A DNA stretch of 14,440 nucleotides from CAZTPH01 sp031552655 (GTDB taxonomy: Bacteria; Pseudomonadota; Gammaproteobacteria; UBA9339). The position numbers and the translations under genes were made by a program. Shown piece after piece: positions 1 through 9,600 of this stretch (position 1 is its first letter; every line of letters begins with the position of its first letter). The notes under the pieces were generated by a model, which ran no database searches, had not been told where the DNA came from, and worked only from the letters and a program-made list of their open reading frames with translations. The stretch spans positions 1-14,440 of the forward strand of contig JAVBML010000050.1 in assembly GCA_031552655.1 (NCBI GenBank), given 5' to 3'.

Positions 1-52
1 GCCGTCCCGCAGCTGGAATACGCTACTATGACTTAACGCTTAGTATAGATTT
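1..52. repeat. Terminal direct repeat, left copy
   Basis: The first 52 bases of the window are identical, in the same orientation, to the last 52 bases (14389-14440). The segment is visibly richer in GC than the intergenic DNA after about base 135 and contains short dyads (TACTA at 24-28 with TAGTA at 41-45). The identity is read directly. Two explanations fit: a dispersed repeat element with a copy at each edge of the contig, or an overlap left by closing a circular assembly. Because the genes between the copies are single-copy chromosomal genes, I favour the dispersed repeat. Confidence 0.9.
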
Positions 53-351
53 TTAGCACTCGCTTTGCTCTACTAAAAACCCTCACCTACCTCGGACTTC
101 TAGCCTACACTTCGTTCTCCTTGGCTAGCAGCGAATGATGAATAGCTTATAATATCTTGACATGGTCAACACCTCGTGAAGGATTATTTGCTTAGATTAT
201 ATGGTAATTATGGCAGCATTGTTAATATTCGGGATAATAAATACATTCCTTTTTTAATAAGGAAATAGGGGAGTACAAAGCAAGAACCACCAGCTGCCAA
301 TAATATGAAACTCTTTTAATTAACTCTAGATTTAAGGAAATAGTGCAAATT
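1..351. other. Non-coding left flank with inverted repeats
   Basis: No convincing gene lies here. Bases 50-79 hold an inverted repeat, TTTTTAG (50-56) with CTAAAAA (73-79). Bases 100-128 hold CTAGCC (100-105) with GGCTAG (123-128). These, with the terminal repeat, make about the first 135 bases palindrome-rich and probably part of one repeat element. From about 140 on the DNA becomes AT-rich. TTCCTT (246-251) pairs with AAGGAA (259-264), a weak hairpin about 90 nt past the stop of the HAD gene on the minus strand. It could be a poor terminator for that gene, but there is no clean U-tract. Nothing else is recognisable. Confidence 0.5.
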
Positions 352-1032
352 TTATTTCATCAGAGGTAATATTTTTTCCACCAGTGCCGAACTATCATCA
401 GCCAAAATTAATGGCTGTGCCGCAATAATTTGATCCCTATAAAATTTACCTTGGGCATGGGAACCTCCCAAAAAACCTACGGTATCCATCCCCGCAGCTT
501 TGGCAGCCTCAATGCCAACTACACTATCCTCCACCACCAAACAGCCAGCGGGTTCCACACCCATTTTCATGGCGGCATGCAAAAATATATCCGGTGCCGG
601 TTTACCGAAGCGTACCTGGGATATATCAAAAATAATTTCATCACTGAAATACCTATCCAATTTCGTCGTAGCTAGGACATTTTTAATATCCCGAAATTTA
701 CTATTGGAAGCGATGCACTTAATAACTTTCAATTCCCCTAGGCTATTCAAAATTTGATCCATGCCAAATATACCCTTTAAATCCCTCCGTAGTTTGATTC
801 TAACCTTCTCCATGATTAACGCCAAAGCTTCGGAGGAAACTAGGCGACCATATTCATCATATATAATCTTTGGCCACATTTGTTCGCTGGCACCGGTAAA
901 CAATTCGATGGACTTTTCAAGGGTTAAAGGTAAATCGAGAGCAGTTAACTCCTGGACTCCAGCTAAATGATAGAGTATTTCACTATCAACCAATACACCA
1001 TCGCAGTCAAAAATTACGCACTGATATTTCAT
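352..1032 (-). CDS. HAD-superfamily phosphatase (beta-phosphoglucomutase/phosphatase-like)
   Basis: A 226-residue haloacid dehalogenase-type hydrolase, probably a cytosolic sugar-phosphate or other small-phosphometabolite phosphatase. All four HAD motifs are visible: motif I IFDCDGVLVDSE (residues 7-18; nucleophile D9 and acid/base D11), motif II CIASNS (S109), motif III FGKPAPD (K144) and motif IV VVEDSVVG (E168, D169). The DGVLVDSE form and the helical cap between motifs I and II (about residues 19-85) place it in subfamily I near YieH/YniC/beta-PGM-like enzymes, whose substrates cannot be told from sequence. I use the ATG at 1030-1032. An in-frame TTG at 1042-1044 would add four residues (MLNT) but removes all spacing from the dnaE stop. 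Neither start has a clear Shine-Dalgarno. It lies 12 nt downstream of dnaE and is probably co-transcribed with it. Confidence 0.88.
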   Translation of the reverse strand: MKYQCVIFDCDGVLVDSEILYHLAGVQELTALDLPLTLEKSIELFTGASEQMWPKIIYDEYGRLVSSEALALIMEKVRIKLRRDLKGIFGMDQILNSLGELKVIKCIASNSKFRDIKNVLATTKLDRYFSDEIIFDISQVRFGKPAPDIFLHAAMKMGVEPAGCLVVEDSVVGIEAAKAAGMDTVGFLGGSHAQGKFYRDQIIAAQPLILADDSSALVEKILPLMK

Positions 1033-1044
1033 AGTATTTAGCAA

Positions 1045-4000
1045 TTAATAAATAAAAGTGGCCTTTACCTCGGGCAATATCTCCCGTAGCTCCGCCATTA
1101 ATTTTTCCCGGGGAAAAACTTTCCACTTTTCTCCCAGAGCAAATTTGCCACGGTATCCCTCGCCAACGTATTCAATAAACAGAGGGCACTCTCCCCCGCC
1201 ATGGCTACGAAGTAATTCATGCAATCTTTGCCAAAATAGACTGCTAAGATCCACTTTGGCAATGGTTAACAATAGCCCTCGAACATAGTCTGCGCGAACT
1301 GTATCCAAGTCCATAACTCGATGCCCTCGAACTCTATATCCGCTGGAAAAATTATCTACTCCTACTTCTCCTTCCACAAATACCAATTTATCTTCAATTA
1401 AAAAACTCCTAGATTTGGTAAATACCTCATCAAATAATGTGACATCTATGGAATCGCTACCATCCTCCAAGGATATTATAGCCAAACGATTACCGGATTT
1501 CGTATTAATGATTCTCATGCTTGAAACAAAGCCAGCTATGAGTACCGTTTTTCCAATTTCTGGAACTAGATCAGCAATGCTGCGGGTAATAAAATTTTTA
1601 ATCTCATCATTGAATCTATCCATGGGATGACCATGGAGATAAAACCCTAGAACATCCTTTTCCATTTTAAGACGTTGTTCCGGAAACCAATCCTCGGCTG
1701 GTAGATATTCGAATGTCTCTTCGCCAATGCCCGAAGCAGCCAGAGAAAACAAATCCATCTGCTGCGAAGCACTCTGTTGATTTCTTTGGGTAGCTATTTT
1801 TAAAGCTAAATCAATGCTAGCAATCTGCCTAACCCTGGTGGGCCCAATTTTATCTAAAGCACCGGCTTGAATAAGAGCCTCTAAAACTTTTCTATTAACT
1901 TTACCAATGTCAACCCTTTGACATAGATCGAATAGACTCTGAAAAGGGCCATTGCTTTGGCGCTCCTGCACAATCATTTCCGCCGCCAGTTTTCCCACAC
2001 CTTTGATGGCACCTAAACCATAGAGAATTTCATCGACAGCCTCACCCACCACAAAGTGGTAATGACCTTGATTAATCTCGGGGGTAATAACTTTTAAATT
2101 ATAGCTTTTACATTCTTGCAAAAACGTCACGACTTTTTCCGTATTATCCATATCCGAAGATAGTACCGCTGCCATAAATTCCGCACAGTGGTGACACTTT
2201 AACCAAGCCGTTTGATAGGAAATCAGGGCATAGGCAGCGGAATGAGATTTATTAAAACCGTAGCTAGCAAACTTTTCCATGTAATCAAAAATATTATTTG
2301 CCAAGTGCTTATCAATGCCATTTTTTGCCGCTCCTTCAATGAATACCACGCGCTGCTTCACCATCTCTTCCGGTTTCTTCTTCCCCATGGCTCGACGTAG
2401 CAAATCGGCATTGCCTAGACTATAGCCAGCTAAACTTTGGGCCATTTGCATTACCTGTTCCTGATAGATAGCAACTCCATAGGTGGGGCGTAAAATTGGT
2501 TCCAGCTTGGGATGAAGATAGGAAATTTCCGCCTTGCCATGCTTACGCTCAATGATTTCATCTAGCATCCCAGATTGTAGTACTCCCGGCCGAATAATGG
2601 CAATCAATGCCACAATGTCATTAAAACAATCGGGTTTAAAGCGCCGAATCAAATCCCGAGAAATTCTTGATTCCAATTGAAATATGGCTGCCGTTTTACC
2701 GGATTGTAGAAGCGCATAGGTATCCCCATCATCCAAGGGTAGTTGACTAATATCAATGGGTTCCCTATGTTGTTGCTTCAGCTTATAATTGATAGACTTC
2801 AAGGTCCAATCAATGATAGTTAAAGTGCGTAAACCAAGGAAATCAAACTTCACTAGGCCGACTTTTTCAAGATCATCTTTGTCAAATTGGGTAATAACTC
2901 CACTATCATCGGCTTCTTTGTATAGGGGCATAAAATCTGTCAACGCCGCCGGAGCGATGACGACTCCCCCTGCATGCTTACCAGCATTGCGCACAATTCC
3001 CTCTAATTTCTTTGCTAAATCTATCAGCGTTCTAACATCCTCCTCTCCATAGCGTTGCATTAGTAACTCCTCTTCCTTCAGGGCTTTTTCCAATGTCATT
3101 CCCAGAGCAAAGGGAATTAATTTTGCAATTTTATCCGTGTAACCATAGGGATAACCCAACACTCTACCAACGTCACGCACAACGGCCCGGGCCGCCATGG
3201 TGCCATAGGTTATGATCTGAGCTACTTTATCCGTACCATAGCGACGCATGACATAGTCAATTACTCGATCCCTTCCATCCATGCAAAAATCGATGTCAAA
3301 ATCTGGCAAAGAAACTCTTTCGGGATTCAAAAATCTTTCGAACAATAGATCATGATCCAAGGGATCTATGTCCGTAATACCCAGGGCATAGGCAACCAAA
3401 GAGCCAGCACCGGAGCCTCGACCGGGGCCCACGGGAATATCATTTGCCTTTGACCAACTAATAAAATCAGCAACGATGAGAAAGTAGCTCGCAAAACCCA
3501 TTTGATTAATGACCGCTATCTCATACTCAAGACGTTTCCTATATTCATCATAAACCGACATATCATTGATCTTAGCCAATCTTCTAGATAATCCTCCATG
3601 GGTTTCTCGATCAAAGTAAGCTTCCAGTGCAGTTCCATCGGGCACGGAAAAAACTGGCAACAGGGTACGATCAAGCTCCAATTCAACGTTGCAGCGTTTA
3701 GCAATTTCAACGGTATTGACTATACTTTCAGGAATATCTGAAAATAAGTCACTCATCTCCGCCATGGACTTAAAATATTGCTGCTCAGAATAGCCAATGG
3801 GGCGACTGGAATCATCAAGTACATAGCCATCGTGAATGCAAACTCTAGCATCGTGGGCATCAAAATCATCCCGAGCTAGGAAACATACGGCATTGGTAGC
3901 AACCAAAGGCAATTGTGATTGCAGAGCTAAATCAAAGGCTAGAGATATATACTCCTCTTCATTCGGTCTCTGGGTACGGCATATCTCCAAGTAGTAGCTA

Positions 4001-4491
4001 TCGGGAAAAAATTTCTTCCAAAATCTAGTAAGGCTTTGTGCCTGTGTAAAATTTCCAGCCAGTAGAGCTTGTCCCACATCTCCATCCTTGGCTCCCGAAA
4101 GAACAATTAAACCCGGTGCCAACTCCTCCAACCATCGGCGTCTAACCACGGGCTTACCTAGAATCTGACCCTCCGTATAGGATTGGGAAATTAACCTCAG
4201 CAAATTACCATAACCTATCTTATTTTTAGCCAACAGGATTAATTTAAAGGGTGCAGCATTAGCAACCAGATCATTTTCTAACCAAAGGGTTACACCAATA
4301 ATTGGTTTCACTCCCAGGGAAATCGCTCGCTTATAAAATTTAACTACGGCAAATAGGTTGCATTGATCCGTCAACCCCACGGCAGGCATATGGTAATCAA
4401 TGCACCGGGGAAATAATTCTCCAATCCTAATAATTCCATCAACTATGGAATACTCCGTGTGTAAATTTAAATGAATAAAACTAGCTGTCAT
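1045..4491 (-). CDS. dnaE: DNA polymerase III alpha subunit (replicative polymerase)
   Basis: The catalytic subunit of the chromosomal replicase, 1148 residues against about 1160 in E. coli. Domains in order: N-terminal PHP domain (about 5-70 and beyond), palm and fingers with PGRGSGAGS (355-363), the catalytic PDFDIDF (396-402; D399 and D401) and the third aspartate in VKFDFLG (D550), a helix-hairpin-helix segment GAIKGVGK (827-834), and an OB-fold (about 981-1060). QMDLF at 911-915 matches the internal beta-clamp-binding motif (QADMF in E. coli). The PHP site is degenerate: N9 replaces the second His of HxH, Q43 replaces the His after TD, and T68 replaces an acidic ligand. It is therefore probably inactive, as in E. 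coli, and proofreading would rely on a separate epsilon (DnaQ). The ATG start at 4489-4491 fits the family N-terminus but has no strong Shine-Dalgarno. The usual lpxB/rnhB/accA neighbours are absent. Confidence 0.98.
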   Translation of the reverse strand: MTASFIHLNLHTEYSIVDGIIRIGELFPRCIDYHMPAVGLTDQCNLFAVVKFYKRAISLGVKPIIGVTLWLENDLVANAAPFKLILLAKNKIGYGNLLRLISQSYTEGQILGKPVVRRRWLEELAPGLIVLSGAKDGDVGQALLAGNFTQAQSLTRFWKKFFPDSYYLEICRTQRPNEEEYISLAFDLALQSQLPLVATNAVCFLARDDFDAHDARVCIHDGYVLDDSSRPIGYSEQQYFKSMAEMSDLFSDIPESIVNTVEIAKRCNVELELDRTLLPVFSVPDGTALEAYFDRETHGGLSRRLAKINDMSVYDEYRKRLEYEIAVINQMGFASYFLIVADFISWSKANDIPVGPGRGSGAGSLVAYALGITDIDPLDHDLLFERFLNPERVSLPDFDIDFCMDGRDRVIDYVMRRYGTDKVAQIITYGTMAARAVVRDVGRVLGYPYGYTDKIAKLIPFALGMTLEKALKEEELLMQRYGEEDVRTLIDLAKKLEGIVRNAGKHAGGVVIAPAALTDFMPLYKEADDSGVITQFDKDDLEKVGLVKFDFLGLRTLTIIDWTLKSINYKLKQQHREPIDISQLPLDDGDTYALLQSGKTAAIFQLESRISRDLIRRFKPDCFNDIVALIAIIRPGVLQSGMLDEIIERKHGKAEISYLHPKLEPILRPTYGVAIYQEQVMQMAQSLAGYSLGNADLLRRAMGKKKPEEMVKQRVVFIEGAAKNGIDKHLANNIFDYMEKFASYGFNKSHSAAYALISYQTAWLKCHHCAEFMAAVLSSDMDNTEKVVTFLQECKSYNLKVITPEINQGHYHFVVGEAVDEILYGLGAIKGVGKLAAEMIVQERQSNGPFQSLFDLCQRVDIGKVNRKVLEALIQAGALDKIGPTRVRQIASIDLALKIATQRNQQSASQQMDLFSLAASGIGEETFEYLPAEDWFPEQRLKMEKDVLGFYLHGHPMDRFNDEIKNFITRSIADLVPEIGKTVLIAGFVSSMRIINTKSGNRLAIISLEDGSDSIDVTLFDEVFTKSRSFLIEDKLVFVEGEVGVDNFSSGYRVRGHRVMDLDTVRADYVRGLLLTIAKVDLSSLFWQRLHELLRSHGGGECPLFIEYVGEGYRGKFALGEKWKVFPREKLMAELREILPEVKATFIY

Positions 4492-4910
4492 GTTATAGGT
4501 AATGGATATGCCACCGAAAAATACTAAAGTATATTGTACAGAATTTAAAGGATAAATTATATGAATGAATACTTAAATTAAATGGCAAATTTTCACTGAA
4601 AAGCATGCAACGATTTTTCAATATCACCAATCTCTAATCATCCGCCTAGTTTATAACCACGGCAAAGAAACTAATGTTCTGCAAAAGCTATCCTTTTCAA
4701 AGGATCATTTTTATAAATCTTTAATAGCAACTGCTTGGGGGAAATTTAATTACCATTAATACCAATTAATTTAATTTTTAATAAAAATTATTTCTTAAGC
4801 ACTTTATATATAGAATTTTACTTTAATACTTCTCTATAACTTTTTAATAAATAACATAAATTTATCTATAAAATTATAAATATCCGAGTGATATTTTAAC
4901 CATGGAATCA
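4492..4910. other. AT-rich intergenic region between tsaD and dnaE
   Basis: This 419-bp gap holds no plausible gene or tRNA on either strand. It is strongly AT-rich, especially 4741-4890. Two dyads are visible: ATCCTTT (4690-4696) with AAAGGAT (4699-4705), and the all-AT 9-1-9 palindrome TAATTTTTA/TAAAAATTA (4772-4790). It must carry the dnaE promoter and probably the 3' end of the tsaD transcript, but no classic GC-rich stem with a U-tract follows tsaD. Confidence 0.6.
4529..4561 (-). promoter_or_regulatory. Candidate dnaE promoter -10 elements
   Basis: On the minus strand upstream of dnaE, TATAAT lies at 4556-4561 and the overlapping TACAAT/TATACT at 4529-4538, about 38 to 65 nt before the ATG. 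A TTGCCA at 4583-4588 resembles a -35 box but sits 21 nt from TATAAT, which is too far for a standard sigma-70 promoter. The region is so AT-rich that -10 matches arise easily, so this is weak. Confidence 0.3.
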
Positions 4911-5906
4911 CTACAACGACCACCGTGGATGTACCTGAATATCCCAAGAATCCTTTTTTCCTGCCATAAAATGCCTCCATCCAGCATAGGCAATCATGGC
5001 TCCATTATCGGTACAAAACTCCAACCTAGGATAATATACTTTCACCCCAAGACTCTGGCCTAAATTACGTAATTTATCTCTCAAGCTTAAATTGGCACTA
5101 ACACCTCCGGCCACAACTAAGCTGCTAAATTTATATTCCCTAAGGGCCCTGCGGCACTTAATCACTATGGCATCAGTCGCAGCATCTTGAAAGGCGGCGG
5201 CAATATCTGCATCGCTGTCGACGTTACCACCATAGTTTCCATAGCAGTTTAGCGCATAGGTTTTTAATCCACTAAAGCTGAAATCTAATCCGGGACGATC
5301 AGCCATAGGGCGAGGAAAAGAAAACCTAGAGGCATTACCCTTCTCAGCTAACTTTGCCAACCGAGGACCACCTGGATAGGGTAATTTTAATATTTTGGCC
5401 ACCTTATCAAAGGCTTCGCCAATGGCATCATCCAATGTTTCTCCCAGCAATAGGTAATCACCAAATGCCCTTGCTGCTAGCAATTGCGTATGTCCCCCGG
5501 ACACCAGTAGTGCTAGAAATGGAAAATTCGGTGGATCAGATTCTAAAAATGGTGCCAATAAATGCCCCTCTAGGTGATGCACTGCAATGCTAGGAATAGC
5601 CAGGGAAAAACCCAGAGCAGTGGCAAATGCCGCTCCCACCATCAATGCTCCAGCTAAGCCAGGACCAGCCGCATAGGCCACGGCATCCAAATCATCTAAT
5701 TTCACACCAGCATCGATAAGAATTTCTTGAACCAGGGGTAAAATTTTACGCACGTGGTCCCGGGAAGCTAACTCCGGCACCACACCACCAAATTTACTAT
5801 GCTGCTCCGCCTGGCTATGCAATCCATGAGCCAGCAACCCACGAACCGTATCATAGATCGCGACACCTGTCTCATCGCAGGAGGTTTCAATGCCCAAAAC
5901 TGCCAT
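4911..5906 (-). CDS. tsaD: tRNA N6-threonylcarbamoyladenosine (t6A37) transferase subunit
   Basis: TsaD (Kae1/Gcp/YgjD family), cytosolic. It transfers the threonylcarbamoyl group from TC-AMP, made by TsaC, to A37 of ANN-decoding tRNAs, working with TsaB and TsaE. The protein has 331 residues (E. coli 337). MAVLGIETSCDET opens the ASKHA fold, HHLEGHLLAP (110-119) supplies metal ligands H111 and H115, LVSGGHTQLL (134-143) is the nucleotide-binding loop, PGLDFSFSGLKT (205-216) and VVAGGVSAN (264-272) are signature segments, and FCTDNGAMIAYAG (297-309) contains metal ligand D300. All key residues are present, so it should be active. The ATG is only 2 nt after the trmB stop, so it is probably translationally coupled to trmB. 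tsaB, tsaC and tsaE are not in the window. Confidence 0.97.
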   Translation of the reverse strand: MAVLGIETSCDETGVAIYDTVRGLLAHGLHSQAEQHSKFGGVVPELASRDHVRKILPLVQEILIDAGVKLDDLDAVAYAAGPGLAGALMVGAAFATALGFSLAIPSIAVHHLEGHLLAPFLESDPPNFPFLALLVSGGHTQLLAARAFGDYLLLGETLDDAIGEAFDKVAKILKLPYPGGPRLAKLAEKGNASRFSFPRPMADRPGLDFSFSGLKTYALNCYGNYGGNVDSDADIAAAFQDAATDAIVIKCRRALREYKFSSLVVAGGVSANLSLRDKLRNLGQSLGVKVYYPRLEFCTDNGAMIAYAGWRHFMAGKKDSWDIQVHPRWSL

Positions 5907-5908
5907 AT

Positions 5909-6580
5909 TTACTGCCCAGATTTATTATTAATAAATACAAAATCAAATATGCTATGATTTTTCTTTATCCCTTGTTTTTCAAATTTAGTAACGACTCCAC
6001 GCTCCATGGCGCTTTTTGATTTACTAAAGCGCTTATCTTTACCAAACAGACCCATAATATGTTCCGCATAATCCTCCCAATCTGTGGCAATCTGCAATGC
6101 CCCACCGGGGATAATTTTTTCATGTAACGTATCAATAAAACCTGGCTGAATTAACCGTCTTTTGTGGTGACGTCTCCTGGGCCAGGGATCAGGAAATAGT
6201 ATAAATACTTTGTGAAATAGATCATGGATAGCTATCAATTGCAAAAAACCCACCACATCACCTTGATAAATACGCAAATTGCTTCGGGGATTTTTTTTAA
6301 GCAAGGAGAGAAGATTTATTATGCCCGGCTGATAAACTTCAACGCCAATGAAATTTTTATCTTCCTGGGTTTGAGCCAAATGAAAAATATGTTCCCCATT
6401 GCCAAAACCCACTTCTAAAACTATGGGATTACTACCATCGAATAGAGCAGCAAGATTTATTTGTTTACCATTTTTAGCTATACCATAGCAAGGCCACAGC
6501 TCCTCAAAAATCTGACTCTGCAACGGGCTAGCTCTCCTAGATCTCTTGGCAAAACTTCTAATGGGATTTCTTAATAGCAT
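5909..6580 (-). CDS. trmB: tRNA (guanine-N7-)-methyltransferase
   Basis: TrmB uses S-adenosylmethionine to form m7G46 in the variable loop of many tRNAs. The protein has 223 residues (E. coli 239), with a slightly short N-terminus. IRSF (7-10) followed by a basic stretch matches the family start. LEVGFGNGEH (55-64) is the SAM-binding motif I, FPDPWPRRRHHKRR (129-142) is the diagnostic TrmB catalytic/tRNA-binding motif, and TKFE (198-201) is the conserved C-terminal motif. The ATG at 6578-6580 is 36 nt after the yhdP stop. No clear Shine-Dalgarno precedes it. A run of eight A residues occurs in the coding strand at 6291-6298. It sits between yhdP and tsaD in one head-to-tail series, so it probably belongs to the mre-yhdP transcript or is read from a promoter inside yhdP. 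Confidence 0.96.
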   Translation of the reverse strand: MLLRNPIRSFAKRSRRASPLQSQIFEELWPCYGIAKNGKQINLAALFDGSNPIVLEVGFGNGEHIFHLAQTQEDKNFIGVEVYQPGIINLLSLLKKNPRSNLRIYQGDVVGFLQLIAIHDLFHKVFILFPDPWPRRRHHKRRLIQPGFIDTLHEKIIPGGALQIATDWEDYAEHIMGLFGKDKRFSKSKSAMERGVVTKFEKQGIKKNHSIFDFVFINNKSGQ

Positions 6581-6616
6581 CGTTTTAACTTAATCAATCA
6601 TAGCAATAGTAGGTCC

Positions 6617-9600
6617 CTAGCCATCACCATAACTAACGTTAGGCTTCGACCAAATACCGGTAATGCGGTATTTATAGATATTAACGCGCTTAATGGCACT
6701 GGATATTACTTTGTCTGCGATGAAACTCACCACTCCCGCCACGGGCCCTCCAGCTATGGTTGCTGCCACCGGGATGCTGGAAGTAAGGTTTGGTGAAATA
6801 CCCAGTACTAAATCATAGTCTTCGGCAACCATGCCAATTTTACCACTAACTTTAACCCCCGCTGCTGGCCCCAACATATCAAATTTTTTCACCACAACGT
6901 TACCACCACCTAGGTCAAAATTTCCCACAATGCTGTCAAACGCAAACCCTCTCTTTCCGAGATCACTAAAATCTAAAGCTAAGCGCCGGGGTATAGATTG
7001 CAAATTAAGTATATTTAAAATGCGGCTAAAACCAAGCTTATTTTCCGTATTTTTATCCAAATTAATGATGCTACCATTGCTAGCCTTTAGGGCACAGGAA
7101 CCCGTGGTTTTTTTTACCTCAATTTGATAAGGCTTAGCCATCCATTGAAAATTAAAACTTACATCACAATGACCACCAACGATGCTATCAAATAAATGCC
7201 ACTGATGAAGTAAATTGCCGATATTTTGACTATTAAATCTCCCCCGTAGAGTAGTTCTATCTATTCCATTTCTATGTGACCACTCACCGCTAGCATTTAA
7301 ACTGAAGTCACCATCGATAATATTAAGCTCTCGTATTGCTAAGCCATGGGCAATGGGGGTTGAAACAAATGCTATGCGATCGAAGTGTCGAGCACCATAA
7401 TTAAAATCGCTAATATTTAAATCCAAGGGAGGTAATTTTTCAGGCTTCCCATCATTAAAACTCATAAGCTTAGGATCCTCAAGGTGAATTTTTTTAAATG
7501 CCCCCCTAATGGGTTGGCCAGATAGTTTTGGAAAAAACAACTTACCATCAATCTCCCGAGCAGTTAATTGCACTTCCAATCCATGAACTTTAGCATGACC
7601 TTGAAGACTCAATTGGTTTAAAGTTTTTCCAAGAACCGTAAATTGGGCGATATCTAAGTAAACTTCCCTAATCATTGAATTAACATCACTACCTTCAGCA
7701 AACAAAAATTCTTTCCAATGATCAACATTAATCTGGGATATTTTTCCTGCAAGCCGTAATCCTTCGCTGTCAGGTATTTTTGCCCTAGCTCCTCCAAATA
7801 ACAATTCCCCTGCCGCGGGCACAATCTTCCTCGTAGCTGGATCTCTTTTGGCTTTGAAAGCCATGGAAAAATGTTCAGCATAATCGACAAAAACTCTAAA
7901 AATATTTTTCTCGGTAAAATGTGCTTCCAAAGAGAAATTAGATTTTTGCGCTGCCGGCTTAAAAAATGGTTCCGGTAATTTAACGGCGGTTCCCACCAAA
8001 TCCGACACTAGCTTAAAAGTATTATCCGCTGAATTATTACCTAAATCCAATGTCACAGCATAGTTAAACATACCATCGAAGTAGGGTTGCAATGCAATCC
8101 CTAACCCCTGTTCCAATTGTTGCACGGTGGCACTGCTGGCAACATCCACCCGCGTGAGAGAATTTTCTTCACCCTCGTGTAAAGTATTAATTTCAATTAC
8201 CGTGGGCAGATTAAACAGCAAACCAGAAAAATTCTTTGAATGTAACCCATCCTCGCTAAATAACAAATCACCGGTGCAGCGCTCAATTATCACATGCCAA
8301 TCTTTCACAACCAGACGATTGTCTTGAAGTCTAATCAAGCCATTAACCCTAGTTTTCTTATCCACCAAATCATCTGCCAGGGGCATGGTGAATTTTAATT
8401 GCAGTAGCATATTTCCACCCAGAGATATATTCTGCAATTTTTTACCGATACTCTTTCCCAGGGGACTGGAATTTACAAATGTTTGTCCCACCCTAGAGTT
8501 ACTATTTATCTCACCATTTATGCGCAGTACTGGATGTTCCAAATCATCGATGGTAGCGCGAATGTAATTAACATTCTCCCCAAGTATCTTACCCTGTTTA
8601 GCATGGATATCCATGGAACGATGACTAAATATCATTTTCCCCGTGATGGCATCAATTTTTGGCCAATCTCCATCATATTTCAATCTAACGTCACGGATGT
8701 TACTGTCCACCACAAATTTCCCTTCACCATGGTCAAAGGGAAATTTAGCTAGATCACCTTGTAAAATCATTTCCCCGGATATCTTCTTACTCTTGATGAA
8801 GGCACCATCTAGCCATAGCAAAGCATTCTTCGGTAAAAGAGAAGCGGGATAATATAGTTTAGCTTTATTTAAGTTTGCCAGGTTATATTTCACCCTAATA
8901 TCTACCACGGGCAAAGCAGCTCCGGCCACATAGGTGACACTTCCCTGACCCATAAAATCCAACCACCGATCCATTACTTTCAATTTATTGAATTCCACGG
9001 TTAGGGAATCACTGCCAGAGTACCAATGCAAATTACTTTGCAAGTTGTGTACAAACAATGGTTGACGAAACAGCTTATTAATCAATGTAGCATTGGTAAT
9101 GGCTAAATTAATCTTGCCACCGGCCAGGGTAAGCCAATCCGTTCCCTTGGAAGAAATTTGACGATTCCAATCATCAAAATTCAACAGGCAATTATCCAAG
9201 ATCACATCCCCCGTAGCGACTATCCCTTCGCCGCTATTTTTTGTAAAATCTCCCTGTAACTTTAGATCACTAACAAATTTTCCCTGGGTACCATCTGATC
9301 TTAAAAAAGAACCACTGCTAATCAATTGATGCCGAAGCATGGCATTATGCATTTTTAAATTTACATTGGTAAAACTAAATGCTCGATTTTCCATTAGATT
9401 AATTTTCAGATTAAAATCCCTTAGATCAATTTTTCCCTGGGAACAAAGCCAGCGTAAAAACTCACCAAAATCTCCCTCGGAAAATTTGCTATCCGACTGC
9501 ACAAATCCATAAATAGTAAATTTACCATCCTTACCTTGGTTAATGACTAGCTCACTACCTCCGATGGATAAAAAATTAGATTTAAAACTACGAGTAATTA

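Noticed and set aside
201..257. An 18-codon hydrophobic frame (MVIMAALLIFGIINTFLF) in the left flank, resembling a type I toxin peptide
   Set aside because: No Shine-Dalgarno, no promoter at correct spacing and no antisense RNA signal. Short hydrophobic frames are expected by chance in AT-rich DNA.
4690..4705. ATCCTTT/AAAGGAT hairpin as the tsaD terminator
   Set aside because: The loop is only 2 nt with the full stem, it lies over 200 nt past tsaD, and the T-run is on the strand opposite to tsaD transcription.
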